DNA of 64,000 nt from Achromobacter spanius (GTDB lineage: Bacteria > Pseudomonadota > Gammaproteobacteria > Burkholderiales > Burkholderiaceae_B). The notes under the pieces are model-generated. The model was not told the origin of the DNA. It worked only from the letters and a program-made list of their open reading frames with translations, and did no database searches. Both the position numbers and the translations under genes were made by a program. Positions 17,343 through 25,309 of the stretch are shown here, one piece after another. Position 1 is the stretch's first letter; every line of letters starts with the position of its first letter. The stretch spans positions 1,550,001 to 1,614,000 of the forward strand of contig NZ_CP034689.1 in assembly GCF_003994415.1 (NCBI RefSeq), read 5' to 3'.

Positions 17343-18218
17343 ATGAGCTGGATCGAAAAACTCCTGCCTCCTCGCATCAATAAAACCAGCGACAGCGGCG
17401 CTCGCCGCGTCCCGGAAGGCCTGTGGGTGAAATGCCCGTCTTGCGAATCGGTGCTGTACAGCGAAGACTTGGCGGCCAACCTGCACGTGTGCCCCAAGTG
17501 CGACCACCACATGCGTATTGGCGCTCGCGCTCGTATCGACTCGTTGCTGGATATGGAAGGCCGAGTTGAAATTGGCCAGAACACGCGGTCCGTGGATTCG
17601 CTGAAGTTCAAGGACACGCGCAAGTATCCCGAGCGTCTGCAAGAGGCCGTCAAGCAAACCGGGGAATCCGACGCGCTGGTGGTCATGAGCGGTTCGATTC
17701 GCGGCGTGCCGGCTACCTTGGCCTGCTTTGAATTCGAATTCATGGGCGGTTCCATGGGCTCGGTGGTGGGCGAGCGCTTCGCGCGTGGCGCCCAGGCCGC
17801 CCTGGACAACAAAACCCCGTTCATCTGCGTGGCCGCTTCGGGCGGTGCGCGCATGCAGGAAAGCCTGTTGTCGCTGATGCAGATGGCCAAGACGAACGCC
17901 ATGCTGACCCGCTTGTCGGCGGCTGGCCTGCCGTTCATCAGCGTGCTGACCGACCCCACCATGGGCGGCGTGTCGGCCAGTTTCGCCTTCATGGGCGACG
18001 TGGTCATTGCCGAACCCAAGGCGCTGATCGGCTTTGCCGGCCCCCGCGTGATCGAGCAGACCGTGCGCGAGAAACTGCCCGAGGGTTTCCAGCGTTCGGA
18101 GTTCCTGCTGCAAAAGGGCGCGATCGATATGGTGGTGGACCGCCGCCAACTGCGCGAAGAAATCGCGCGTCTGCTGGCCTTGCTGACCAATCAACCGGCG
18201 GATGTCGTAACGGCCTGA
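17343..18218 (+). CDS. accD: Acetyl-CoA carboxylase carboxyltransferase subunit beta
   Basis: Beta subunit of the carboxyltransferase that makes malonyl-CoA for fatty acid synthesis, 291 residues. The N-terminal zinc ribbon has C31, C34, C50 and C53 (CPSC, CPKC). The crotonase-fold oxyanion region has ASGGARMQES and the acyl-CoA binding part has DPTMGGVSASFAFMGD. It is the last gene of trpB-trpA-accD. A hairpin terminator follows at 18273. folC, often next in other proteobacteria, is absent. Confidence 0.98.
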   Translation: MSWIEKLLPPRINKTSDSGARRVPEGLWVKCPSCESVLYSEDLAANLHVCPKCDHHMRIGARARIDSLLDMEGRVEIGQNTRSVDSLKFKDTRKYPERLQEAVKQTGESDALVVMSGSIRGVPATLACFEFEFMGGSMGSVVGERFARGAQAALDNKTPFICVAASGGARMQESLLSLMQMAKTNAMLTRLSAAGLPFISVLTDPTMGGVSASFAFMGDVVIAEPKALIGFAGPRVIEQTVREKLPEGFQRSEFLLQKGAIDMVVDRRQLREEIARLLALLTNQPADVVTA

Positions 18219-18272
18219 TCCACTGGGCGGGGTTCGGGGCTTCAGGCTTGCCTGGCCCAAACCAAACGGAAG

Positions 18273-18308
18273 AATGCCGTCGTCTGCGGAGCTTGCGACG
18301 GCATTTTC
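18273..18308 (+). terminator. Rho-independent terminator after accD
   Basis: AATGCCGTCG and CGACGGCATT flank a short loop and are followed by TTTCGTT. It ends the trpBA-accD transcript. Confidence 0.85.
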
Positions 18309-18488
18309 GTTCAGCTTGGCGGTGGGTTTGTGACGCGGCCTAGCGGATCTCGTATCGATTGTGACGGTGGTTTTCGGAACAGTGTTTTCCACCCCGTTTA
18401 TGTTGCCTTATTGCGACACGGCTCAAGCCATCTGGCCCGTATTTTGCTATGTTGCCGGTTAGTCCCAGATATCTACGGAGTTACCTTC

Positions 18489-19037
18489 ATGCTGTCTACC
18501 AAAAAGAAACTGCTCACACGCCTTGTCGGTTTGGCACTGGCTGGCGCGGCCACGATGGCCACCGCCCAATCCTCGGAAGGCACCCAGGGAGGCGTGAGCC
18601 TGCATTACGGCATCGGTGACCATTACCAGCGCCTGACGCTGAACTATGAAACCCCATCGGTGTGGACGTACCATTTCGGCGGTAATTGGGGCCGGCTGGA
18701 TCTCACGCCCGAACTTGGCGTCTCGTACTGGCAGGCTGATGGCTCGCGCTCGCCGGGGCATGTCTGGCAACTGAACGCAATCCCGATGTTCCGTTGGTGG
18801 ACGGGCGAACGCTTCTACCTGGAAGCCGGTATTGGCGCCACCGTTTTCTCCAGCACGCGCTTTGCCGATGAAAACATCAGCACCGCCTTCCAATTCGGTG
18901 ACCACGTCGGTTTGGGCTTCCTGGTGACGCCGAACAACCGGATTGGCTTGCGTTATTCGCACTTCTCTAACGCCAGCATCAAGCGCCCCAATCCGGGTCT
19001 GGACGTGGTCCAACTGACCTACACGTATCAGTTCTGA
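18489..19037 (+). CDS. pagL: Lipid A 3-O-deacylase PagL (outer membrane)
   Basis: Outer-membrane beta-barrel that removes the 3-position acyl chain of lipid A. The ATG at 18489 has a CGGAG site 8 bases upstream and gives 182 residues with a signal peptide of about 26 residues ending at ATMATAQ. The catalytic motif is H158-F-S160-N in RYSHFSNASIKRPN. The third residue of the triad, a glutamate 14 residues after the His in Pseudomonas PagL, is aspartate here (D172). The protein ends in an aromatic residue (YTYQF), as barrels do. An IS element lies in the downstream terminator. Confidence 0.92.
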   Translation: MLSTKKKLLTRLVGLALAGAATMATAQSSEGTQGGVSLHYGIGDHYQRLTLNYETPSVWTYHFGGNWGRLDLTPELGVSYWQADGSRSPGHVWQLNAIPMFRWWTGERFYLEAGIGATVFSSTRFADENISTAFQFGDHVGLGFLVTPNNRIGLRYSHFSNASIKRPNPGLDVVQLTYTYQF

Positions 19038-19057
19038 ACCTGCGCTGGGCAGAAGGT

Positions 19058-19068
19058 AAAAACCCTCG
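19058..19068 (+). terminator. Left arm of a terminator split by the IS element
   Basis: AAAAACCCTCG lies 20 bases after the pagL stop. Its exact complement CGAGGGTTTTT is on the far side of the IS at 20507-20517. Joined with one copy of the TCG target repeat, they make an 11-bp stem with loop TCGC followed by a T run. Confidence 0.8.
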
Positions 19069-19071
19069 TCG

Positions 19072-19095
19072 TGAACTGACCCCCAGAAGTTGGAC
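19072..19095 (+). repeat. IS terminal inverted repeat, left
   Basis: TGAACTGACCCCCAGAAGTT and the next four bases GGAC match the complement of 20479-20502 except at two central positions (AG versus GA). Confidence 0.93.
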
Positions 19096-19101
19096 GGTCA
19101 A

Positions 19102-19941
19102 CTAAAGCCCGAAGGCCTGAGCTCGGTATTGCACCGGGCTCAGGCCTTTTAGCTTGAGCTTGATGCGGTTGTGATTGTAGTAATGGATGTACTGCCGGAT
19201 GCCGGCCTGCAACTGCTCGATGCTCTCGAAGCGGTTGAGGTGGAAGAACTCTGCTTTGAGCGTGCCGAAGAAGCTTTCCATGGCGGCATTGTCCAGGCAG
19301 TTGCCCTTGCGTGACATGCTCTGCGTGACGGACCGGGCGGCCAGCATGCGCCGGTAGATGGGCTGCTGGTATTGCCAGCCCTGGTCGGAGTGCAGCACGG
19401 GGCGCTCCGTCGGCCGCAGCCGCGCCAGCGCCTTCTTCAGCATGCTGCCCACGAGCTTGAACACCGGCCGCAGAGCGGTCTCGTAGGCCACGATCTCGCC
19501 GTTGTACAGGTCCATCACCGGCGACAGGTACAGCTTCTCGCCACGCACGTTGAACTCGGTCACGTCGGTGACCCACTTCTCGTTCGGACGCTCGGCCTCG
19601 AAGCGACGCGCCAACACGTTGGCCGCCACATGATGCGACTGACCTCGGTATGACCGGTACTTCTTGGCGCGCACGAGCGACTTCAAGCCCAGCGCCTGCA
19701 TCAGCTTCTGCACCGTCTTGTGATTCACCAGCTCACCTGCCTGGCGCAGCACCGCCGTGATCCGGCGGTAACCATAGCGGCCCTTGTGCTGCGCATAGAC
19801 CGCGTCGATGCGCTGCTTGAGCTCGGCGTACGGGTCCACGGCGCCAAGCGCCTTCAGGTGGTAATAGAACGTGCTGCGCGACAGCTTGGCTGCTCTCAGC
19901 AATAGCGCCAGCGGATGACGATGCCTCAACCCTTGGACCAT
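19102..19941 (-). CDS. IS3-family transposase OrfB (DDE integrase domain)
   Basis: Catalytic half of the IS3-family transposase, 279 residues. It has an HTH_21-like N-terminal part (LSRSTFYYHLK, RYGYRRI) and the rve integrase core with the DDE triad in WVTDVTEF, HSDQGWQYQ and DNAAMESFFGTLKAE. It overlaps the end of orfA in the -1 frame. A run of AAAAAG (codons AAA AAG) occurs in orfA just before the overlap, the usual slippage signal of this family, so the active enzyme is probably an OrfAB fusion. Confidence 0.95.
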   Translation of the reverse strand: MVQGLRHRHPLALLLRAAKLSRSTFYYHLKALGAVDPYAELKQRIDAVYAQHKGRYGYRRITAVLRQAGELVNHKTVQKLMQALGLKSLVRAKKYRSYRGQSHHVAANVLARRFEAERPNEKWVTDVTEFNVRGEKLYLSPVMDLYNGEIVAYETALRPVFKLVGSMLKKALARLRPTERPVLHSDQGWQYQQPIYRRMLAARSVTQSMSRKGNCLDNAAMESFFGTLKAEFFHLNRFESIEQLQAGIRQYIHYYNHNRIKLKLKGLSPVQYRAQAFGL

Positions 19942-20450
19942 TTGCGCTTTTTCACCAGCGCTTCGGTCCGTTCCGCTTGGATCAAGGCATCGAGTTTTTT
20001 TAGGTAATCGAGCTCCGCTCGCAGGTACGCGTTCTCTTCGCGCAACTGCTTCTCTGTCATGTCCTTGGCTGTTGGCTCGGGTGGATACTTGTGTGGCATG
20101 GCGGGGCTATCTCGACGTCTGGGCGCCAATGCGCCCATTCCGCCCTCATCATACCCACGACGCCATTTGCCGATGGTCCCGGAATCGCCCAAGTTGTAAA
20201 CCGCCACAGCCTGCCTGTCCGACAAGCCGTCCTGCTCGATGCGCTTCAACACCTCAAATTTGAATTGCGCCGAATACCGCTTGCGCGGCCTGACTAAACC
20301 AGCCCGTCCATGCAGTTGGTAGACAGCCACCCATCGCCGCAGCAACGCATAGTCCACGCCGACCTCCCGCGCCACTTCCGCATAACTATGCTGTTCAGAC
20401 AGATACCGCCGGACAGCGTCCAGCTTGAACTGCTCGTCGTACTTTGCCAT
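19926..20450 (-). CDS. IS3-family OrfA (helix-turn-helix protein)
   Basis: DNA-binding half of the transposase, 174 residues, the length of IS150 OrfA. The start is ATG 20450, just inside the IS end; the longer open frame to 20558 crosses the inverted repeat and is not used. Two helix-turn-helix segments are visible (HSYAEVAREVGVDYALLRRW and SDRQAVAVYNLGDSGTIGKW), then a leucine-zipper-like region (EKQLREENAYLRAELDYLKKL) for multimerisation. It ends in VKKRKWSKG, where the frameshift into orfB occurs. Confidence 0.95.
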   Translation of the reverse strand: MAKYDEQFKLDAVRRYLSEQHSYAEVAREVGVDYALLRRWVAVYQLHGRAGLVRPRKRYSAQFKFEVLKRIEQDGLSDRQAVAVYNLGDSGTIGKWRRGYDEGGMGALAPRRRDSPAMPHKYPPEPTAKDMTEKQLREENAYLRAELDYLKKLDALIQAERTEALVKKRKWSKG

Positions 20451-20478
20451 GCAAAAAACCCCCGAAGGATGGATCAAA

Positions 20479-20502
20479 GTCCAACTTTCGGGGGTCAGTT
20501 CA
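20479..20502 (-). repeat. IS terminal inverted repeat, right
   Basis: Read on the minus strand it begins TGAACTGACCCCCGAAAGTT, pairing with 19072-19095. It lies just upstream of orfA, as expected for the left (5') end of the transposase operon. Confidence 0.93.
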
Positions 20503-20506
20503 TCGC

Positions 20507-20520
20507 CGAGGGTTTTTTTT
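20507..20520 (+). terminator. Right arm and T run of the terminator split by the IS
   Basis: CGAGGG followed by eight T completes the stem begun at 19058-19068. In its present state it is separated from its partner arm by 1.4 kb. Confidence 0.8.
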
Positions 20521-20596
20521 CGTCCAGCGGCCTTGGCCTTGCGGCTTACATCCCGCATTTATATCGACCGTTTGTCGGCAGGGCCGCGACAGGCAA

Positions 20597-20632
20597 AAAA
20601 AAACCGCCCGTTTTTATGCGGGCGGTTTTTTT
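20597..20632 (-). terminator. Rho-independent terminator of rne
   Basis: AACCGCCCG and CGGGCGGTT with an 8-base loop, bounded by A and T tracts on both sides. It lies 12 bases after the rne stop and can work in both directions. Confidence 0.95.
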
Positions 20633-20643
20633 GGGGTTGCGGC

Positions 20644-23600
20644 TTAGTGGCGCGTTTCGACTTGAACCAGCGGTTCAGTCGATACGGCTGCAACCGGCTT
20701 GCGTTCACGGCCCAGACGGGTAGGCGTGTGTGCCGCGGCGATGCGCAACTGGGTTTGGGCGTGACGGTCCGGATCGGTTTCCACCCATTTCAGACCGGCG
20801 GCGTTGACCACGTCGTGCAGGGCTTGAGCCTTGGCCGACGGCGCCGTTGCGGGCATCACGATGGGTTGGGCATCGGCGGCTGGCGCGGGTGCCGCCACAA
20901 CGGGTTCAACCGCGGCGGCTTGCACCGGCTGCTCGGCGGGGGCTTGAACCGGAGCAGCGGCTTCCACGGCGACCGGTTGGGTCACTTGAGGAGCCGTTTG
21001 CACAGGCAGCGTCACCGGTTCGACGGCGGCTTGCTCCGGCTCGGCCTTGACGGCTTCGGCGGGCGTTTCCGCTGCGCTGGTGACAGGTGTCGTTGCCGAC
21101 GTTTCAACCGGGGCTGCAGCAGCGGTATCAACGGTGGCTTCAGCCGGGGTTTGGGCCGGGGGTTCAACCGGAGTTGTGACCGGAGCCGCAACCTGAGTCC
21201 CTGCGGGGGCAGCAACGGGAGCGTCAACCCGTGCTTCAACCTTGGCCGTTTCAACCGGCTGGGCTTCAACGACCTGGGCTTCCGTCACCTTGGTTTCGAC
21301 GGCTTGCGTCGGCGCCGTGGCGACAGGGGCGGCTTCGATCGTGGCAGCCGGAGCGGAGGCTACCGGGGCCGTCGTCACTGCGGGAACCGCGGCATTGTCG
21401 GCTTGGTCGGCGGATTCATCATCCGAGCCTTCGTCCTGTTGCTCGTCGCTACCGGCCAGACCTGCTTCGTCCTGGCTGCGGCGGCCACGACGGCTACGGC
21501 GGCGGCGGCGCTTGCGTTCCGGGTCGGCTGCACCTTCGGCACCTTCGGCCATGGGGATTCCGTCAGCGGTTTGCTCTGCGGTGTCAGCGGCGTCGGTCGA
21601 GGCGTTGGCGGCGGGCTTGGTGTCGGGTAGGGCGGTCGCGACGGACTGCGCCAGCGCGGCTACCATGCTTTCCTGTTCGCTCATCGGCGCGTCGGACTGC
21701 CCCTCTTCACGGCGGTTGCGGCCACGGCCACGGCGGCGGTTACGGCCAGCGCCGGCGTCGTCGCCATTGGCCTGGTCAGCCTGGTCGGGGCGGTTGGACG
21801 CCAGGGCGGCTTGCGCTACCTGGCCGTCGCGGTCGCCACGGGCTTCGTTGCGGTTACCGCGATCGCCACGTTCGCCGCGCTCGCCTTCACCGCGACGGTT
21901 GCCGCGAGAGTGGTGACGGCCGCCTTCGCTGGCTTCCGCGCCTTCGCCACGCGATTCGCCACGGCGGTTGTTGCGGTTGCGGTCCGAACCATGGCGTTCG
22001 CCACGGCGTTCCTGGCCGTCATGGCCAGTGCGGCCCTTGCCACGGCCGGAGGCGGTGCGCTTGGCGCTGTCTTCCGTGGTGGCGGGGGCCGGCTTGGCGG
22101 CTTCGGAGCCACCGGTCAGCCAGCCGACCAGGCGCTTGAACAAGCTTCCCAGGCCACCGGCCGCGGCCGGAGCGGCAGGGGCGGCGGCAGGAGCGGCGGG
22201 CGTGGAAACCGGGGCGGGCTGCGAGGGCGTAATGCCCTTGACGAGTGCTTCCGGGCGAGCCTTGATTTCGCTTTCGCGCGGCTGCCAGGGGGCATCCGTG
22301 GCGGGCGCTTCAACCAGTTCGAAGCTGGTCTTCAGCTCTTCCAGGCGCGGATCGTCGTGGCGCAGGCGCTCGATGTGATGGTGCGGTGTTTCCAGATGCT
22401 TGTTCGGGATCAGCATCAGGTTGACCTTCAGGCGGGCTTCCATCTTGGTGATGTCGGCGCGCTTTTCGTTCAGAAGGTAGGTGGCGACATCCACCGGCAC
22501 CTGGGCGTGGACCGCCGCGGTGTTTTCCTTCATCGCTTCTTCTTGCAGCAGGCGCAACACGTGCAGGGCGCTGGATTCGGCATCGCGGATCACGCCAGTG
22601 CCGTTGCAACGCGGGCAGGTGATGTGCGAGCCTTCGTTCAGGGCGGGGCGCAGGCGCTGGCGCGACAGTTCCATCAGGCCAAAGCGCGAAATCTTGCCCA
22701 TTTGCACGCGGGCGCGGTCGAAATGAAGGGCATCACGCAGGCGCTGTTCAACGGCGCGCTGGTTCTTGCTGTCTTCCATGTCGATGAAGTCGATGACGAT
22801 CAGGCCGCCCAAGTCGCGCAAGCGCAACTGGCGGGCCACTTCGTCGGCCGCTTCGGAGTTGGTGCGCAGTGCGGTTTCCTCGATGTCGGCGCCGCGCGTG
22901 GAGCGCGCGGAGTTCACGTCGACGGAAACCAGCGCTTCGGTGTGGTCGATCACGATGGCGCCGCCCGAGGGCAGTTGCACCGTGCGCGAATACGCCGTTT
23001 CAATCTGGTGTTCGATCTGGAAGCGCGAGAACAGCGGGATGTCGTCACGGTAGCGTTTGACGCGCTGGACATTGTCCGGCATCACCACGCTCATGAAGGC
23101 GGTGGCCTGGTCGGCGATCTCGTCGGTATCGATCAGGATCTCGCCGATTTCGGGCGAGAAATAATCGCGGATGGCCCGGATGACCAGGCTGGATTCCAGG
23201 TAGATGAGGATCGGCGCGGAGTTGTCGCGGGCAGCGCCGTCAATGGCGGTCCACAGCTGCAACAGGTAGGACAAGTCCCACTGGAGCTCTTCGACGTTGC
23301 GGCCGATGCCGGCGGTGCGAGCAATGATGCTCATACCCTGGGGCAGATCAAGCTGCTCCATGGTGTCGCGCAGTTCCTGGCGGTCTTCACCCTCGACGCG
23401 GCGCGAAACGCCACCGCCACGGGGGTTGTTGGGCATCAGAACCAGGTAGCGGCCAGCCAGCGAGATGAACGTGGTCAGGGCTGCGCCCTTGTTGCCGCGC
23501 TCTTCCTTTTCGACCTGAACGATCAGTTCCTGGCCTTCGCGCAGCGCATCCTGGATGCGGGCGCTACGGACGTCGACGCCTTCCTTGAAGAAGCTGCGAG

Positions 23601-23820
23601 CCACTTCCTTGAAGGGCAGAAAGCCGTGACGGTCTTCACCGTAGTTGACGAAGCAAGCTTCCAGGCCGGGTTCGATCCGGGTAATGACACCTTTGTAGAT
23701 GTTGCCTTTGCGTTGTTCGCGGCCGGCAGTCTCGATGTCGAGGTCGATGAGTTTTTGCCCATCAACGATAGCGACGCGTAATTCTTCCTGATGCGTCGCA
23801 TTGAACAGCATGCGCTTCAT
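20644..23820 (-). CDS. rne: Ribonuclease E
   Basis: Essential endoribonuclease and degradosome scaffold, 1058 residues. The catalytic half holds an S1 domain (about 38-120), the 5'-sensor, the DNase-I-like subdomain with catalytic aspartates in SVDVNSARST and IVIDFIDMED, and the zinc-link CPRCNGTG that joins subunits. The C-terminal half from about 530 is disordered: an Arg/Gly-rich RNA-binding stretch (RRRGRGRNRREE, RKRRRRRSRRGRRSQ) is followed by a Pro/Ala/Val/Thr-rich tail of about 200 residues with PVE/APV/ETP repeats. It has a 500-base leader region with hairpins. The enzyme is known to autoregulate through its leader in E. coli. Confidence 0.97.
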   Translation of the reverse strand: MKRMLFNATHQEELRVAIVDGQKLIDLDIETAGREQRKGNIYKGVITRIEPGLEACFVNYGEDRHGFLPFKEVARSFFKEGVDVRSARIQDALREGQELIVQVEKEERGNKGAALTTFISLAGRYLVLMPNNPRGGGVSRRVEGEDRQELRDTMEQLDLPQGMSIIARTAGIGRNVEELQWDLSYLLQLWTAIDGAARDNSAPILIYLESSLVIRAIRDYFSPEIGEILIDTDEIADQATAFMSVVMPDNVQRVKRYRDDIPLFSRFQIEHQIETAYSRTVQLPSGGAIVIDHTEALVSVDVNSARSTRGADIEETALRTNSEAADEVARQLRLRDLGGLIVIDFIDMEDSKNQRAVEQRLRDALHFDRARVQMGKISRFGLMELSRQRLRPALNEGSHITCPRCNGTGVIRDAESSALHVLRLLQEEAMKENTAAVHAQVPVDVATYLLNEKRADITKMEARLKVNLMLIPNKHLETPHHHIERLRHDDPRLEELKTSFELVEAPATDAPWQPRESEIKARPEALVKGITPSQPAPVSTPAAPAAAPAAPAAAGGLGSLFKRLVGWLTGGSEAAKPAPATTEDSAKRTASGRGKGRTGHDGQERRGERHGSDRNRNNRRGESRGEGAEASEGGRHHSRGNRRGEGERGERGDRGNRNEARGDRDGQVAQAALASNRPDQADQANGDDAGAGRNRRRGRGRNRREEGQSDAPMSEQESMVAALAQSVATALPDTKPAANASTDAADTAEQTADGIPMAEGAEGAADPERKRRRRRSRRGRRSQDEAGLAGSDEQQDEGSDDESADQADNAAVPAVTTAPVASAPAATIEAAPVATAPTQAVETKVTEAQVVEAQPVETAKVEARVDAPVAAPAGTQVAAPVTTPVEPPAQTPAEATVDTAAAAPVETSATTPVTSAAETPAEAVKAEPEQAAVEPVTLPVQTAPQVTQPVAVEAAAPVQAPAEQPVQAAAVEPVVAAPAPAADAQPIVMPATAPSAKAQALHDVVNAAGLKWVETDPDRHAQTQLRIAAAHTPTRLGRERKPVAAVSTEPLVQVETRH

Positions 23821-24329
23821 GAGAGGGTTTCTCCGTTGTCATGACGCGCCGATATCGGCGCGTGACCTCGGGTCACTCGGGCTGCGGCTGAAGCGGGCAA
23901 GAAATGCGGACCGTACCTGGGCGGCGCCCAGGCGTATCCGCCGCGGGTCAGGCGGGCACGTCGTGCCGTGGGGCACGGGGTTCTGTCAGCAGGAGGGTCA
24001 GCTTCACTGAATGTGGTTTGACGGAAAAATTGCTGTGAACGGCAGTTGCGGTCGGATTGGTTGCCTACACGCAGCTGGTGCTTTAAATATGCGACGATTC
24101 TTGCAGTGCTTCAGAGCCGCTTGCGGCATGCAACGGACCTGCTGGGACAGCGGGCAAAGTGAATGCCACACCACTATCCGGCAGGGCGCGGTTGCGCCGG
24201 CGACCAAGAGACCCAGGGGTTGAATCAGCAGGCAGTACAATGGCGGCCCGCGCGCTCGACGGAGTTGCGTACTTGTTTGCATCTCTACGCCAGGCGGCTA
24301 GTTCAGCCCCTTAAGGCTGTCCCGATTAT
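23821..24329. promoter_or_regulatory. Divergent rne/rluC intergenic region with rne leader hairpins
   Basis: 509 bases without a credible gene. On the rne side it holds a perfect 20-bp palindrome (ACGCGCCGATATCGGCGCGT, 23844-23863), GTGACC-TCG-GGTCAC (23862-23876), and an alternating set GGCAC (23955), GTGCC (23963), GGCAC (23972) in which the middle arm can pair either way. On the rluC side, TTATAT at about 24325 abuts the annotated start. Minus-strand open frames here lack coding features. Confidence 0.7.
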
Positions 24330-25307
24330 ATGTCGCTTTCCGCAATGCGCAAAGAAACTTCCTCCCCCATATCCCCCTCTAAAGCCGCCCCCGCCGTCCG
24401 TATGGTGGAGGTCGATGGCGAACACGCCGGCCAGCGTCTGGACAACTTCCTGATGCGCTTGTGCAAGGGCGTTCCCAAAACGCATATCTACAAAGCCATC
24501 CGTGGCGGCGAAGTGCGTGTAAACAAGGGACGCATCTCGGTCGACTATCGCATCGTTGAAGGCGACATCGTCCGCATTCCGCCCTTGCGTTTGCCTGATC
24601 CGGGCAAGCCCCGCCCCGTGCCGGGCGCGGAATTTCCGATCGTGTTCGAAGACGATGCGCTGCTGGTCGTGGACAAGCCGGCCGGTGTCGCGGTGCATGG
24701 CGGCAGCGGCGTGTCTTTCGGCGTCATCGAACAACTGCGCGCGGCGCGGCCGGACGCCAAGTTTCTTGAACTGGTGCATCGCCTGGACCGGGAAACGTCC
24801 GGGCTGCTCATGGTGGCCAAGAAGCGCAGCGCCTTGCTGGCCCTGCACGCCATGCTGCGTGAAGGCAAGGGCGACAAGCATTACCTGGCCCTGGTCGAAG
24901 GCGACTGGGTGAACGACCGTCAGCACATCAAGCTGGGCTTGTCCAAATGGACGACGCAGTCCGGCGAGCGCCGCGTCAAGGTGGACCCCGATGGCCAGAC
25001 CGCGCACACCATCATCACGCTCAAACAGCGTTTCGGCCGTTACAGTCTGGTCGACGCGGAACTGCGCACGGGTCGTACCCATCAAATTCGGGTGCACTTG
25101 GCGGCCAGCGGCTTTCCCATCGTGGGCGACGATAAATACGGCCATGACGACGTGCGCGCTGAATTCTCGCGGATGGGGTTCGGTCGGATGTTCCTGCACG
25201 CGCATCAATTGACCTTGGCCCATCCGGTCACGGGCGAGCCGATGACGCTGACGGCCGAGCTGCCCCCTGCCTGCCAAAAATTACTGAAACAACTGGAGTC
25301 GGTCTGA
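24330..25307 (+). CDS. rluC: 23S rRNA pseudouridine synthase RluC
   Basis: Modifies 23S rRNA uridines (955, 2504 and 2580 in E. coli numbering). 325 residues with an N-terminal S4 RNA-binding domain (GQRLDNFLMRLCKGVPKTHIY) and the catalytic RluA-type motif HRLDRETSGLLM, whose aspartate is the nucleophile. The ATG at 24330 follows an AT-rich stretch directly and has no ribosome site; ATG 24345 is an alternative start. Divergence from rne is the common arrangement. The gph-like gene follows after 2 bases. Confidence 0.95.
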   Translation: MSLSAMRKETSSPISPSKAAPAVRMVEVDGEHAGQRLDNFLMRLCKGVPKTHIYKAIRGGEVRVNKGRISVDYRIVEGDIVRIPPLRLPDPGKPRPVPGAEFPIVFEDDALLVVDKPAGVAVHGGSGVSFGVIEQLRAARPDAKFLELVHRLDRETSGLLMVAKKRSALLALHAMLREGKGDKHYLALVEGDWVNDRQHIKLGLSKWTTQSGERRVKVDPDGQTAHTIITLKQRFGRYSLVDAELRTGRTHQIRVHLAASGFPIVGDDKYGHDDVRAEFSRMGFGRMFLHAHQLTLAHPVTGEPMTLTAELPPACQKLLKQLESV

Positions 25308-25309
25308 TT

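Larger units (their letters stand above)
19072..20502. mobile_element. Complete IS3-family insertion sequence (IS150-like), 1431 bp
   Basis: The ends are TGAACTGACCCCC.GAAGTTGGAC-type inverted repeats (19072-19095 and 20479-20502; 22 of 24 positions match) with the TG...CA termini of the family. A 3-bp direct repeat TCG flanks the element (19069-19071 and 20503-20505). It carries orfA and orfB on the minus strand with a -1 frameshift overlap. Both frames are open and the DDE motif is present, so it may be active. It lies between pagL and rne in the loop of a former terminator. Confidence 0.95.

Noticed and set aside
16371..18392. Minus-strand 673-codon open frame antisense to trpA and accD
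   Set aside because: Rich in His, Arg and Gly as expected from antisense reading of GC-rich genes; no domain, no ribosome site.
21811..23781. Plus-strand 656-codon open frame antisense to rne
   Set aside because: Composition and lack of any recognisable domain mark it as a shadow of the RNase E coding strand.
24004..24282. Minus-strand 92-codon open frame in the rne/rluC gap
   Set aside because: No ribosome site, no family resemblance, and it lies in the expected rne leader or promoter region.
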